Below the pieces are notes generated by a model. That model was not told the DNA's origin. It searched no databases and saw nothing but the letters and a program-made list of their open reading frames with translations. Of a stretch of 37,791 nt of DNA, positions 1 to 8,678 are shown one piece after another; the first letter of the stretch is position 1; each line of letters starts with the position of its first letter. The translations under genes and the position numbers were made by a program. The DNA comes from Myxococcales bacterium (GTDB lineage: Bacteria > Myxococcota_A > Polyangia > Polyangiales > Polyangiaceae), in contig PLYU01000232.1 in assembly GCA_003153495.1 (NCBI GenBank), positions 1 to 37,791 on the forward strand. The letters run 5' to 3'.

Positions 1-1
1 G

Positions 2-613
2 ACCGGCGGCTCCGGCCAGTACGCCAAGATCATGGGATACATCGAGCCGCTCCCGGCGGACGCGGTGGAGACCTACGAGTTTCTCGACGACACCAGCGGC
101 GGCTCCATCCCCAAGGAGTTCATCTCGTCGTGCGACAAGGGCTTCAAGGAGGGGGTGCGCAAGGGCACCCGGATCGGCTTCCCGATCGTGGGCATCCGGT
201 GCGCGGTCAACGACGGCGCGTCCCACGCGGTCGATTCCTCCGAGATGGCGTTCAAGACCGCCGCGATCATGGGCTTCAGGGAGGCCTACGCGAACGCGAA
301 CCCGACGATCCTCGAGCCCATCATGAAGGTCGAGATCGACGCTCCCACGGAGTTTCAGGGGACCGTGGTCGGTCTCGTCAACCAGCGGCGTGGCGTGATC
401 CTGGAGACCGTCGGCGGTGACAGCGTCAGCATCACCTGCGAGGTGCCGCTCAACGCCATGTTCGGGTACTCGACGGATCTGCGCTCCGCGACGCAGGGCA
501 AGGGTACCTTCACCATGGAGTTTGCCCGCTACGCCGTCGTGCCGAAGCAAGAGCAGGAAGAGATGGCCAAGAAGTACCGCGAGAAGCTCGCCGCCGAGGC
601 CGCGCGGAAGTAG
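2..613 (+). CDS. fusA: Elongation factor G, C-terminal part (5' end outside window)
   Basis: Frame open from the window edge: TGGSGQYAKIMGYIEPL...FKEGVRKGTRIGFPIVGIRCAVNDGASHAVDSSEMAFKTAA...MFGYSTDLRSATQGKGTFTMEFARYAVVP, characteristic of EF-G domains IV/V. Confidence 0.96.
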   Translation, partial: TGGSGQYAKIMGYIEPLPADAVETYEFLDDTSGGSIPKEFISSCDKGFKEGVRKGTRIGFPIVGIRCAVNDGASHAVDSSEMAFKTAAIMGFREAYANANPTILEPIMKVEIDAPTEFQGTVVGLVNQRRGVILETVGGDSVSITCEVPLNAMFGYSTDLRSATQGKGTFTMEFARYAVVPKQEQEEMAKKYREKLAAEAARK

Positions 614-644
614 AGCGCGGTCAAGCGCGGGTGCAAGGCCCATC

Positions 645-1451
645 ATGACGTCCTTCTCCCACGACAGCGCTCGCCTCGCGGAGACGTACGACCGGCTCAG
701 TGACTCGCAGTTCGAAGGGGGCAAGCGCCTCGTCGAGCGGCTCGAGCTGAAGGCGGGCCACCGCGTCCTCGACGTGGGCTGCGGCACCGGGCGTCTGGCC
801 CGGTGGATCGCCGAGCGAGTCGCGCCCGGTGGGAGCGTCGTCGGTATCGATCCGCTCGTCGAGCGCATCGCCGTGGCGCGCGCCGGTGCCGCCGGGATCT
901 CCTTCGAGGTGGGTCAGGCCGAGGACCTCGCCGCGTTCGCGAGCGATTCGTTCGACGCCGTGTGCATGTCGGCCGTCTTTCACTGGGTGGCCGACAAGCC
1001 CAGGGCGCTCGTCGAGGTTCGTCGGGTGCTGCGTCCGGGTGGCCGGCTGGGGGTGACGACGCTGCCGCGGGAGACGCTGGGCGCGAGCACCGTGACGACG
1101 GTCTGCGGTCCGGTGCTCGGGCAGTCGCCGTACGCCGAGCGGGTGGACCTGTCGGCCCTCGCGGTGGCGAGCCGCGGCCACACGACCACCGAGCTCATCG
1201 CCATGGTGCTCGAGAGTCGCCTCGAGCTCCTCGATCTGCACGTCACGCAGCGGACCCGCGTCCACCGGAGCGGCGAGGAGGTGATCGACTTCCTGGAGTC
1301 GAGCTCGTTCGGCAACTTCCTCCGGCTCGTCCCGGAGGATCTGCGCCGGTCGCTGCGCGCGGACCTCGCGCGGGCCTTCGAGGCACGAAGGCGTCCCGAG
1401 GGCATCGCGATGCGCGACTACGCCACTCTGTTCGTGGCGACGAAGGGCTGA
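645..1451 (+). CDS. Class I SAM-dependent methyltransferase (Methyltransf_11-like)
   Basis: ATG at 645 inside ORF 417..1451; motif I VLDVGCGTGRLARWIAERVAPGGSVVGID, later FDAVCMSAVFHWVADKPRALVEVRRVLRPGGRLGVTTLP. Confidence 0.9.
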   Translation: MTSFSHDSARLAETYDRLSDSQFEGGKRLVERLELKAGHRVLDVGCGTGRLARWIAERVAPGGSVVGIDPLVERIAVARAGAAGISFEVGQAEDLAAFASDSFDAVCMSAVFHWVADKPRALVEVRRVLRPGGRLGVTTLPRETLGASTVTTVCGPVLGQSPYAERVDLSALAVASRGHTTTELIAMVLESRLELLDLHVTQRTRVHRSGEEVIDFLESSSFGNFLRLVPEDLRRSLRADLARAFEARRRPEGIAMRDYATLFVATKG

Positions 1452-1606
1452 TCTCACGCCGCGACGCGCCCCGTCACTCCTCCCCACCGTGGCCAGCACC
1501 GTGCGCGGAGGTCTGCTCGGCGCGCGTCGCTGAGCGGCGCGCCGTCGACCTCCACGATCGTGAACCGATCGAGCCCCGCCCTCCGCACGGCCGATTCAGC
1601 GGAGTG

Positions 1607-3319
1607 CTACAAGCCGAGATGGAACGCATAGAGCTTGTGGCTCGGCGTGCCGAAACGCAACCGTGACGCCGGGTATCCGCTGCCCCAGTAGACGATCCCG
1701 TCGGCGATCGCCGGCCCGCCGTACACCGTGCCTCCGCTGTGGAACGACCAGAGGACGGTGCCGGTCTGGCCGTCGAACGCGAACATCGTCCCCTGCGCGT
1801 CCATCGATCCGGCGAACACGACCCCGTTGGCCACGGCCAGCGGGCCGTTCACGCTCGCAAGGTTGAGCGGCTCGCGCATCGCGGGGTTGGCGACCTGCCA
1901 GCGGATCTCGCCGCTGGAAGGATCGAGCGCGGCCCACGAGCCCGTGCTCGCGGTCTGTCCGGCCTGCGATCCCTTGCCCCCGAGAGTGTAAGCGGCTCCG
2001 AACTCGTCGTTGACGCCCACGTACACGTGAGCGCCATCGACGGCGGGGCCCCACTGAATACCGCCGAGGTGTCCGCCGGGCCCGACCTGCGTCTGCCAGA
2101 GGACCTCCCCACTGTCCGGGTCGACGGCCCAGTAGATGCCGCTCTTCTGGCCCGCTCCCACGACGTCCCGCGTATGGCCGCCGATCGTCGCCTGAAAGAG
2201 GTTTGCCCCCGATCCGAAATCCCAGTCGGGGCCGCCGGCCTTCGGGTCGGTCAGGAAGTCGGCGATGGTGAACCTGTCACCGGTCGTCACGCGGCGTGAC
2301 CACTTGACCGCGCCCGAGTCCAGATCGAGCGCCATGATGGACTCGACGTGGTCGCCGGCCGGGAGAGCGGTGACGCCCTTCGGTGTCGAGTAGTTGTTCC
2401 CCGTCGTGACGTACAGGGAGTGGCGCTTGCGATCGACCGTGGGCGTTCCGGCCCACACCGCCGCGCCCGCGAAGCCGGAGGGGGTCTTGCCGTCGGCCTG
2501 GTAGTAAGCGCTGTCGTCGATGGTGTACGTCTTCCAGAGCAGCTTGCCGGTCGTAGCGTCCAGTGCGGCCACGCTGCCGCGGAAGGTGCAGCAGGGGTAA
2601 CCGGGTAGCGTAGCGAACCACTCCTCGCCCGACGAGACGCCCACGTAGACATGGCCGTCCTGAATCACCGGCGACGAGGTGATGACCGCAGCGGGATGGG
2701 CATCGACCTTGGTCTGCCACTTGAGAGCGCCAGTCGCACGGTCCACCGCGACCACGATCGCAAATGACTGCAAGCTCGTCGACGAGCCCCGCGACAGCCC
2801 GAAGATGACGCTGTCGCCGAAGACGACCGGAGTGACTCGCGAGACCACGGGCGCGGGCACGTCGCTCGCGGCCGGAGCCGACCCGCCACCTCCCGCGGGC
2901 GATGGGCTCGCGTCCGCAGGGATTCCTGCGATGGCCGCTACCGACTTCGACCATGACGCCTTCCCCGTCGCCGCATCGATGCGGTGGATCATTCCGCCCC
3001 AGTCGGGCACGTAGACTTGACCCGCCACGACCGCCGGCGTGGCCGAGACGTCGCCCGCTGCCTCGAACGTCCACTTGACCCTGAGCTGGGCCGCCGTCTT
3101 CGGTCCGATCGGCCCCCCCGTGACTGCGCGCGTGTTGCAGACGTTCTGGCCGTACATGGGCCAGTCGTGGCCGTCGGCGGAGCAATCGAGAGGCGTGGTC
3201 TGGAGGGCCGCGGGCGCAGCCGGGGCGGGCGCTATCGATGCGGCGCCGCCCCCGCACGCCGGCTGGATCCCTGAGAGGATTACGACGAGACCCAGCAGCC
3301 AGTTAGTACGAAATCGCAC
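1607..3319 (-). CDS. Exported PQQ-binding-like beta-propeller protein (polyvinyl-alcohol-dehydrogenase-like)
   Basis: Repeated blades (AALDATTGKLLWKTY, ALDLDSGAVKWSRRV, AVDPDSGEVLWQTQ, ALDPSSGEIRWQV, AFDGQTGTVLWSF); GTG start at 3319 gives signal/lipobox-like VRFRTNWLLGLVVILSGIQPACGGG. Confidence 0.85.
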   Translation of the reverse strand: MRFRTNWLLGLVVILSGIQPACGGGAASIAPAPAAPAALQTTPLDCSADGHDWPMYGQNVCNTRAVTGGPIGPKTAAQLRVKWTFEAAGDVSATPAVVAGQVYVPDWGGMIHRIDAATGKASWSKSVAAIAGIPADASPSPAGGGGSAPAASDVPAPVVSRVTPVVFGDSVIFGLSRGSSTSLQSFAIVVAVDRATGALKWQTKVDAHPAAVITSSPVIQDGHVYVGVSSGEEWFATLPGYPCCTFRGSVAALDATTGKLLWKTYTIDDSAYYQADGKTPSGFAGAAVWAGTPTVDRKRHSLYVTTGNNYSTPKGVTALPAGDHVESIMALDLDSGAVKWSRRVTTGDRFTIADFLTDPKAGGPDWDFGSGANLFQATIGGHTRDVVGAGQKSGIYWAVDPDSGEVLWQTQVGPGGHLGGIQWGPAVDGAHVYVGVNDEFGAAYTLGGKGSQAGQTASTGSWAALDPSSGEIRWQVANPAMREPLNLASVNGPLAVANGVVFAGSMDAQGTMFAFDGQTGTVLWSFHSGGTVYGGPAIADGIVYWGSGYPASRLRFGTPSHKLYAFHLGL

Positions 3320-3497
3320 GATTCCCTCCACGGTGCAGGCGCGAATGCCACGGATCGTGGCGCGCTCAGGGTCCGGAGGCTCGCACGACTCCGGAACACA
3401 TGGAACACCGTTGTTCGGTGCGGCGGGTCGCGCGCCGACGTCCTCGACCGCGTAGGTCCACCGCTCATCCGGGATGCGTTCTAGAGTGGGGCCGATC

Positions 3498-3584
3498 ATG
3501 GCCGGCAGCTACACGCAACTCATCCCGGGCACGATCACGCCCAAGAACCGGCTCCTGATGGCCGAGGCGAGAAGCACCCCATGA
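3498..3584 (+). CDS. Possible 28-aa leader ORF overlapping the DTW gene start (ATGA)
   Basis: ATG 3498 ... TGA 3582-3584: MAGSYTQLIPGTITPKNRLLMAEARSTP; its stop overlaps the ATG at 3581. Confidence 0.35.
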   Translation: MAGSYTQLIPGTITPKNRLLMAEARSTP

Positions 3585-4789
3585 GGCGCTCGCTGCCCGT
3601 CGACTTCGAGCCCCGAGCGGTCTGTGCCCGCTGCCGGAGGCCCCTGGGCGTGTGTTACTGCGCGCATCTCGTTTCGATCGACACCCGCACGCGCGTCGTT
3701 CTCCTCCAGCACCCGCGCGAGCGAGACGTGCCGATCGGCACCGCGCGCATCGCCCGCCTGTGCCTTCCGAACTCGGAGCTCCACGTCGGCGTCGATTTCG
3801 GCGGTTCGTCGGCGCTCCGGCGGGCGCTCGCCGACCCGGCGCGCCCCGCGGCGCTCCTCTTTCCGAGCGACGGCGCCAGGGGCGTTCTGACCGATCCCCC
3901 CGCCGGTCCCGTCACCCTGGTGGTGGTCGACGGTACCTGGTCGCAGGCAAGGAAGCTCGTTCGGGAGAATCCCTTCATAGCGAAGCTCCCCCGGTATGCG
4001 TTCCGGGCGCCCACGCCGAGCGAGTACCGCATCCGTCGGGAGCCGGACGAGGCGTTCGTCTCGACCATCGAGGCGCTCGTTCACGTCCTCGGCGTGCTCG
4101 AAGGCGATCCTGCGAGACTCCGCGCGCTGCTCGCGCCGTTCCGCGCGATGGTCGGCAAGCAGGTCGCGTTCGCAGCCAACGTGCACCGCGCCCGCGTTCG
4201 CCATGAGAAGGCGCCCCGTCCGCCCAGGACTTCGCCCGTACCTGTGGCGCTCGCGGAGCGCCGCCCGAGCGTGGTGTGCGTGACGGGCGAGGCCAACGCG
4301 TGGCCGTATCGCAGTCGCCAGCTGCGCACCGCACACCGCGATGAGCTCGTTCACTGGGTCGCCCATCGACCGGCCACCGGCGAGTCGCTCGACGTCATCG
4401 TGCGGCCGCAGGGTCCCCTTGCGCCCAGCACGCCGCCGCAGATCGGGCTCGCCGCCGACGCGATCCACGGTGGCGTCACCCTGCCGGAGCTGCTCGAAGC
4501 CTGGCGCGGGTTCGTGCGCGACGACGACGTGGTCTGCTCGTGGGGGCACTACGCGGTCGGTCTGTTCGCCGCCGCGGGAGGGGAGCTCCCGGGGACGCGG
4601 GTCGACCTCCGCGCTGTATCGCGGGCGCTCCTGCGCGACCGCGTCGGCACCATGGAGGCCCTGCTCGAGCGTCTGGATACCGCACCCGCGTCGTCCGGCA
4701 CCCTCGGCCGCGGGCGCGCGGGCGTGCGCGTTGCCCAGCTCGCGCGCATCGCCGGGCTGCTCGGCGACCGAGGGCTACTTGCCGGCTAG
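3581..4789 (+). CDS. DTW domain-containing protein (tRNA-uridine aminocarboxypropyltransferase-like) with C-terminal DEDDh-exonuclease-fold-like extension
   Basis: CARCRRPLGVCYC zinc cluster, LLQHPRE, LVVVDGTWSQARKL (DTW), PSEYRIRREPDEAFVSTIEA; residues ~228-402 are outside the DTW domain. Confidence 0.88.
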   Translation: MRRSLPVDFEPRAVCARCRRPLGVCYCAHLVSIDTRTRVVLLQHPRERDVPIGTARIARLCLPNSELHVGVDFGGSSALRRALADPARPAALLFPSDGARGVLTDPPAGPVTLVVVDGTWSQARKLVRENPFIAKLPRYAFRAPTPSEYRIRREPDEAFVSTIEALVHVLGVLEGDPARLRALLAPFRAMVGKQVAFAANVHRARVRHEKAPRPPRTSPVPVALAERRPSVVCVTGEANAWPYRSRQLRTAHRDELVHWVAHRPATGESLDVIVRPQGPLAPSTPPQIGLAADAIHGGVTLPELLEAWRGFVRDDDVVCSWGHYAVGLFAAAGGELPGTRVDLRAVSRALLRDRVGTMEALLERLDTAPASSGTLGRGRAGVRVAQLARIAGLLGDRGLLAG

Positions 4790-4793
4790 CCCG

Positions 4794-4900
4794 GTGTTTT
4801 TCGCCGATCCCATCGCGCTGGCGTCGTCGGGCTCGCTCGAGCTACGCGTAGTAGCCCTCGCTCGCCCTCCTAGCCATCGCTCGGTCTCGGCGAAAACCAC
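4794..4900. repeat. ~107 bp inverted-repeat-bounded element (MITE-like candidate)
   Basis: GTGTTTTTCGCCGA (4794-4807) and TCGGCGAAAACCAC (4887-4900) are inverted repeats matching 13/14; internal palindrome CTACGCGTAG. Confidence 0.5.
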
Positions 4901-4921
4901 CTGGGGCTCCTGCGCGGCGAG

Positions 4922-5130
4922 GAGACTGGCGATTCGCACGCGTCTTACGTACGCGACAAGCACGCCGTGCTCGATGCTGCGCGCAAGCGGCAACGCGACC
5001 CCGCCTGGCGCGCGCGCTATCGCGCCACCCGCCCGAAGGTCGAGCGCAAGATCGCGCACCTGATGCGGCGCAAACACGGCGGGCGACGGGCCCGCATGCG
5101 CGGGCGCCTCCGCGTCGGCCACGACTTCGC
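4922..5130 (+). pseudogene. Degenerate C-terminal fragment of an IS1182-like transposase
   Basis: Reading frame ETGDSHASYVRDKHAVLDAARKRQRDPAWRARYRATRPKVERKIAHLMRRKHGGRRARMRGRLRVGHDF matches the family C-terminus (RYRATRPKVERKxAHLMRRxHGGRRARxRG); no N-terminal or catalytic region present. Confidence 0.75.
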
Positions 5131-5165
5131 CAGCGCGCCGGGATCGGCCGAAAGACGCCGGTCTC

Positions 5166-5903
5166 CTAGAGCGGCGCTCCGTTCCGGACGCGCGCGGGCG
5201 CCGTGGGGTCGACGGCGGGCGGCTGCCTCTGTCGGTGCCGGACGTCGTCTCCGCGGACCATGAAGATCACCGCTTCGGCGACGTTGGTAGCGTGGTCGGC
5301 GATGCGCTCGAGGTACTTGGCCACGCGGATCACCCGCAGCCCCGCCTGCACCTGGCCCGAATTCCGTGACACGTACCCGATCATGGCCGAGATGACCGAT
5401 GCGCAGCGCCGATCGATCTCGTCGTCGCAGCCGAGGACGTCATCCGCCTGGACGTCGTCTCCGCGCACGAACGCGTCGAGTGCGAGGTGCAGCATGTCGA
5501 GCGCGCCGACCGCCATCGCGCTGAGCTCGGCGCTGACCAGCTGCTTCGCGGCCCCGTCGTGCTCCGCCGTGCGCTCGCCGATGTTCACGGCCTCGTCGCC
5601 GATGCGCTCGAGATCCGTGATGAGCCTGAGCGCGGTCGCCAGAGAGCGCAGGTCGTCGGCGACGGGCTGCCTCAGAGCGAGGATCCGCAAGATGAGCGCG
5701 TGGATCTCGATCTCGTCGCGGTCGATTTGGACGTCCAGCGCCTCGACGTCCCGGGCGACCTCCGGGGTTCCCTGCAGGAACGCGTCGAACGCCAGGCCCA
5801 CGACCCGCTCGCAGCGGGCGCCCATCGCCAGCAGGTGAGCCCGCAGCTCGCGCAGCTCCGTCTCGAAGTCGCGACTGCTGTGCTGGGACGCCGCCCTTCG
5901 CAT
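5166..5903 (-). CDS. phoU: PhoU family protein
   Basis: FETELRELRAHLLAMGARCERVVGLAFDAFLQG...DRDEIEIHALILRILALRQPVADDLRSLATALRLITDLERIGDEAVNIGERT...VAKYLERIADHATNVAEAVIFMVRG. Confidence 0.92.
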   Translation of the reverse strand: MRRAASQHSSRDFETELRELRAHLLAMGARCERVVGLAFDAFLQGTPEVARDVEALDVQIDRDEIEIHALILRILALRQPVADDLRSLATALRLITDLERIGDEAVNIGERTAEHDGAAKQLVSAELSAMAVGALDMLHLALDAFVRGDDVQADDVLGCDDEIDRRCASVISAMIGYVSRNSGQVQAGLRVIRVAKYLERIADHATNVAEAVIFMVRGDDVRHRQRQPPAVDPTAPARVRNGAPL

Positions 5904-5976
5904 AGGAGAAACATGCCACGGTTGGCGCTCGGAAACGAATCGTCGGCATGGCGTGGCCCTTGCGTACGTCCTCGCC

Positions 5977-6381
5977 ATGACAACCGATACCAGGGCTCCC
6001 CACGCAGTGAGACGCGCGACGCGCATGTTCACCAGCACGCAGATCGCTCAGTTCCGCGCGGCGCTCCAGGGCAAGCGAACGCAGATCCTGCGTGCGCGCG
6101 AAGAACGCGACTCGCAGGCCGCCATGGCCGACGCCGGACCGGGTGACGCCGTCGATGTCGCCGAGGGGGTGATCGAGGATCGCGACCGCGCCGCCCTTGC
6201 CGAGCACGATCTCGCGCTCCTCAACGAGATCGAGCACGCGCTGGCGAAGCTCGACGCAGGCACCTACGGGCTCAGCGAGGTGAGCGGCCGCCCGATCGCC
6301 ATCGAGCGCCTGAAGGCGGTGCCCTGGGCGCGCCAGGAGGCGGAGGAGGCCGAGCGCATGGAGCGCGCGATGCGCCGCTGA
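5977..6381 (+). CDS. DksA/TraR-like protein lacking the zinc-finger cysteines
   Basis: ALAKLDAGTYGLSEVSGRPIAIERLKAVPWARQEAEEAERMER aligns to YGxCxxCGxxIxxxRLxAxPxAxxC; alternative starts 5953 or 6025-6027. Confidence 0.8.
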   Translation: MTTDTRAPHAVRRATRMFTSTQIAQFRAALQGKRTQILRAREERDSQAAMADAGPGDAVDVAEGVIEDRDRAALAEHDLALLNEIEHALAKLDAGTYGLSEVSGRPIAIERLKAVPWARQEAEEAERMERAMRR

Positions 6382-6436
6382 CGGAGTCGTCGAATCGTCC
6401 CGGCGGGCGGCGCGTAGATCATCTACGGTGTCGGTC

Positions 6437-6733
6437 ATGGTGAGACACGTCCTCTTGCTGCAGCCTCGCCCCGGCACGACCCCGCAGGCCATCGAAGAAT
6501 GTCGCGAGGCGCTCGCATCCCTCGTGGGGCGCATTCCCGGGCTGATCGATTGCCACTGGGGCGAGAACTTCGCGGCGACGGAGCGGCGCGACGGCTTCAG
6601 TCACGGATTCACGATGGACTTCCACGATCGTCCGAGCCTGAAGGGGTACGGGCCGCATCCCGCGCACGCTCCGGTCTCCGCCCTCGTGCGTGCGACGTTC
6701 GAGCGCATCCTCGTCCTCGACCTCGAACTGTGA
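6437..6733 (+). CDS. Dabb (stress-responsive A/B barrel) family protein
   Basis: MVRHVLLLQPRPGTTPQAIEECREALASLVGRIPGLIDCHWGENFA...FTMDFHDRPSLKGYGPHPAHAPV. Confidence 0.8.
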   Translation: MVRHVLLLQPRPGTTPQAIEECREALASLVGRIPGLIDCHWGENFAATERRDGFSHGFTMDFHDRPSLKGYGPHPAHAPVSALVRATFERILVLDLEL

Positions 6734-6796
6734 ATCGCTACGTGATGCGCGAATCACCGTTCGGACGCGCGCGAGGGCGCATGATAACCAGGCGGT

Positions 6797-8608
6797 GTGG
6801 ACGCGGCTTCAGTCTACGAGCAGGGGCGGCGCCTCCACTCGAGCGCTCTCGCGGCTCTCGAGGCGCGGGCCCGTGGGCTCGCGACGGCTCGTCTCGTCAT
6901 TGCGGGCGCTGCGCTGGGCTTCCTCGGCGCGCTCATATGGGGACATCTCGGCGCGTGGGCCGTCGCGGCGCTGGGGGTGCTCGGCGTCGGCTTCCTGGCC
7001 CTCGTTCCGATCCACGCGCGGGTGCACCGCGCGATCGAGCGCGCGGCGGCCGCCCTCCGCTTTCACGAGCGCGGCCTCGCGCGGCTGGGCTTCGCGTGGG
7101 ATCGACTCCCCGCCACGAGCGCGCGCTTCCGGTCCGCGGACCACCCGTTCTCGGGGGACCTCGACGTGTTCGGCCGCGCGTCCCTCATGCAGCTCGTCGA
7201 CGCAACCGAGACTCTCTCCGGAGAGGTCCGCCTCGCGGGCCTGCTGTCGGCCCGGGACGCCGGAGCCTGGCCCGAAGACGTCCTCGCCCGCCAGCGAGCC
7301 GTGAGAGATCTCTGCGGGCGTCTTTCGTTCCGCGAAGCGCTCGCCACCGCGGGTGGCGTTCTGGCGGACGAGAAGCCCGATCCGACCGGTCTGCTGGGCT
7401 GGGCGGAGGCTTCGGTGCGGCCTGGTGAAGTCACCCGCTGGCTGGCGTGGCTCGTGCCGGCGACGGTCGTCGGGGTGGCCGTGCTCGCGCCGGTGGCTGG
7501 CATGACCGGCGGAGCGGTGACCGGCGCGACCCTGACCGCAATGGCGGTCGGAGTCCTCGTGAGCCATCGTCTCGCTCCGACGCTCGAGTGGGTGTCGGCG
7601 CACGAGTCGGCCGCGACGCGGTGGAGAGCGATGATCTCGCTCGTCGAGCGGGAGGCCTTCGGGGCCCCGCTGCTGCTGGAGCTGCGCGAGCGCCTGCTCG
7701 CGAGCGGCCGCCGGGCCTCCGAAGAGATCGCGGCGCTCGAGCGAATCGTGGACTTCGCGGCCGCGCGGCACAACGAGGTGTTCCGGTTCATCATCGGACC
7801 GCTCCTCATGTGGGACGTTCACTGCGCGTGGGCGCTCCTGCGCTGGCGCGACCGGAGCGGCGCGCGCTTGCGGGGGTGGCTGGACGCGCTGGGCGAGATC
7901 GAGGCCCTGGCGAGCCTCGGGGGGTTCGCCTTCGAGCGCCCCGATTTCGCCTGGCCCGAGACGGCGCGAGAGCCGCTGCTCGAAGCGTGGTCGCTCGGGC
8001 ACCCGCTCATCCCGGCCGACCGGAGGGTCGGCAACGACGTCCTCCTCCGGTCCTCGGGCCGTGCCCTGGTCGTGACGGGATCGAACATGTCGGGCAAGAG
8101 CACGCTCTTGCGGGCCCTCGGGGTCAACACCGTCCTGGCGCTCGCCGGGGCGCCCGTGTGCGCGCGTGCGATGCGCCTCGGACCCTTACGCGTCTCGACC
8201 AGCATGCGGGTAGAGGATTCGCTCGAGCAGGGCGTGTCGCATTTCTACGCCGAGCTCCGGCGCCTGAAGCGGGTGCTGGATCTGGCGCGCGAGTCGGGGC
8301 GGACGCAGCCCGTGCTGTTTCTACTCGACGAGATCCTCCACGGCACCAACTCGCGCGAACGCGTGGTCGGCGCGTGCGCGGTGGTGCGGCACCTGCTCGC
8401 CGCGGGTGCGCTGGGCGCCGTCTCGACCCATGACCTGGGGATCACCGCCCTCGAGGCGGAGCTCGGCGGCGTGGTCCAGAATGCGCACTTCGAAGAACAG
8501 GTCAGCGGGGACGCCATGACGTTCGACTACGTCCTGAGGCGTGGGATCGTGCAGAGCTCGAACGCCCTGCGCCTCATGCGCGCCGTCGGCATCGATGTAC
8601 CGGAATGA
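6797..8608 (+). CDS. Membrane-associated MutS-like ATPase (MutS domain V without mismatch-recognition domain)
   Basis: Two N-terminal hydrophobic helices (LVIAGAALGFLGALIWG; AVAALGVLGVGFLALVP), Walker A GSNMSGKST, Walker B PVLFLLDEILHGTNSRERV, STHDLGI. Confidence 0.88.
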   Translation: MDAASVYEQGRRLHSSALAALEARARGLATARLVIAGAALGFLGALIWGHLGAWAVAALGVLGVGFLALVPIHARVHRAIERAAAALRFHERGLARLGFAWDRLPATSARFRSADHPFSGDLDVFGRASLMQLVDATETLSGEVRLAGLLSARDAGAWPEDVLARQRAVRDLCGRLSFREALATAGGVLADEKPDPTGLLGWAEASVRPGEVTRWLAWLVPATVVGVAVLAPVAGMTGGAVTGATLTAMAVGVLVSHRLAPTLEWVSAHESAATRWRAMISLVEREAFGAPLLLELRERLLASGRRASEEIAALERIVDFAAARHNEVFRFIIGPLLMWDVHCAWALLRWRDRSGARLRGWLDALGEIEALASLGGFAFERPDFAWPETAREPLLEAWSLGHPLIPADRRVGNDVLLRSSGRALVVTGSNMSGKSTLLRALGVNTVLALAGAPVCARAMRLGPLRVSTSMRVEDSLEQGVSHFYAELRRLKRVLDLARESGRTQPVLFLLDEILHGTNSRERVVGACAVVRHLLAAGALGAVSTHDLGITALEAELGGVVQNAHFEEQVSGDAMTFDYVLRRGIVQSSNALRLMRAVGIDVPE

Positions 8609-8678
8609 GTAGCCGGGCGCAGTCGCCGGCGCACCGCGCCGGACTGCCGCCGGTCACTCGCTTCGCCGCCCTCGCGCA

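Noticed and set aside
1452-1606. Minus-strand ORF VRRAGLDRFTIVEVDGAPLSDARRADLRARCWPRWGGVTGRVAA
   Set aside because: Looks protein-like but I recognise no family, and it lies within a short intergenic region; not enough to call a gene or remnant.
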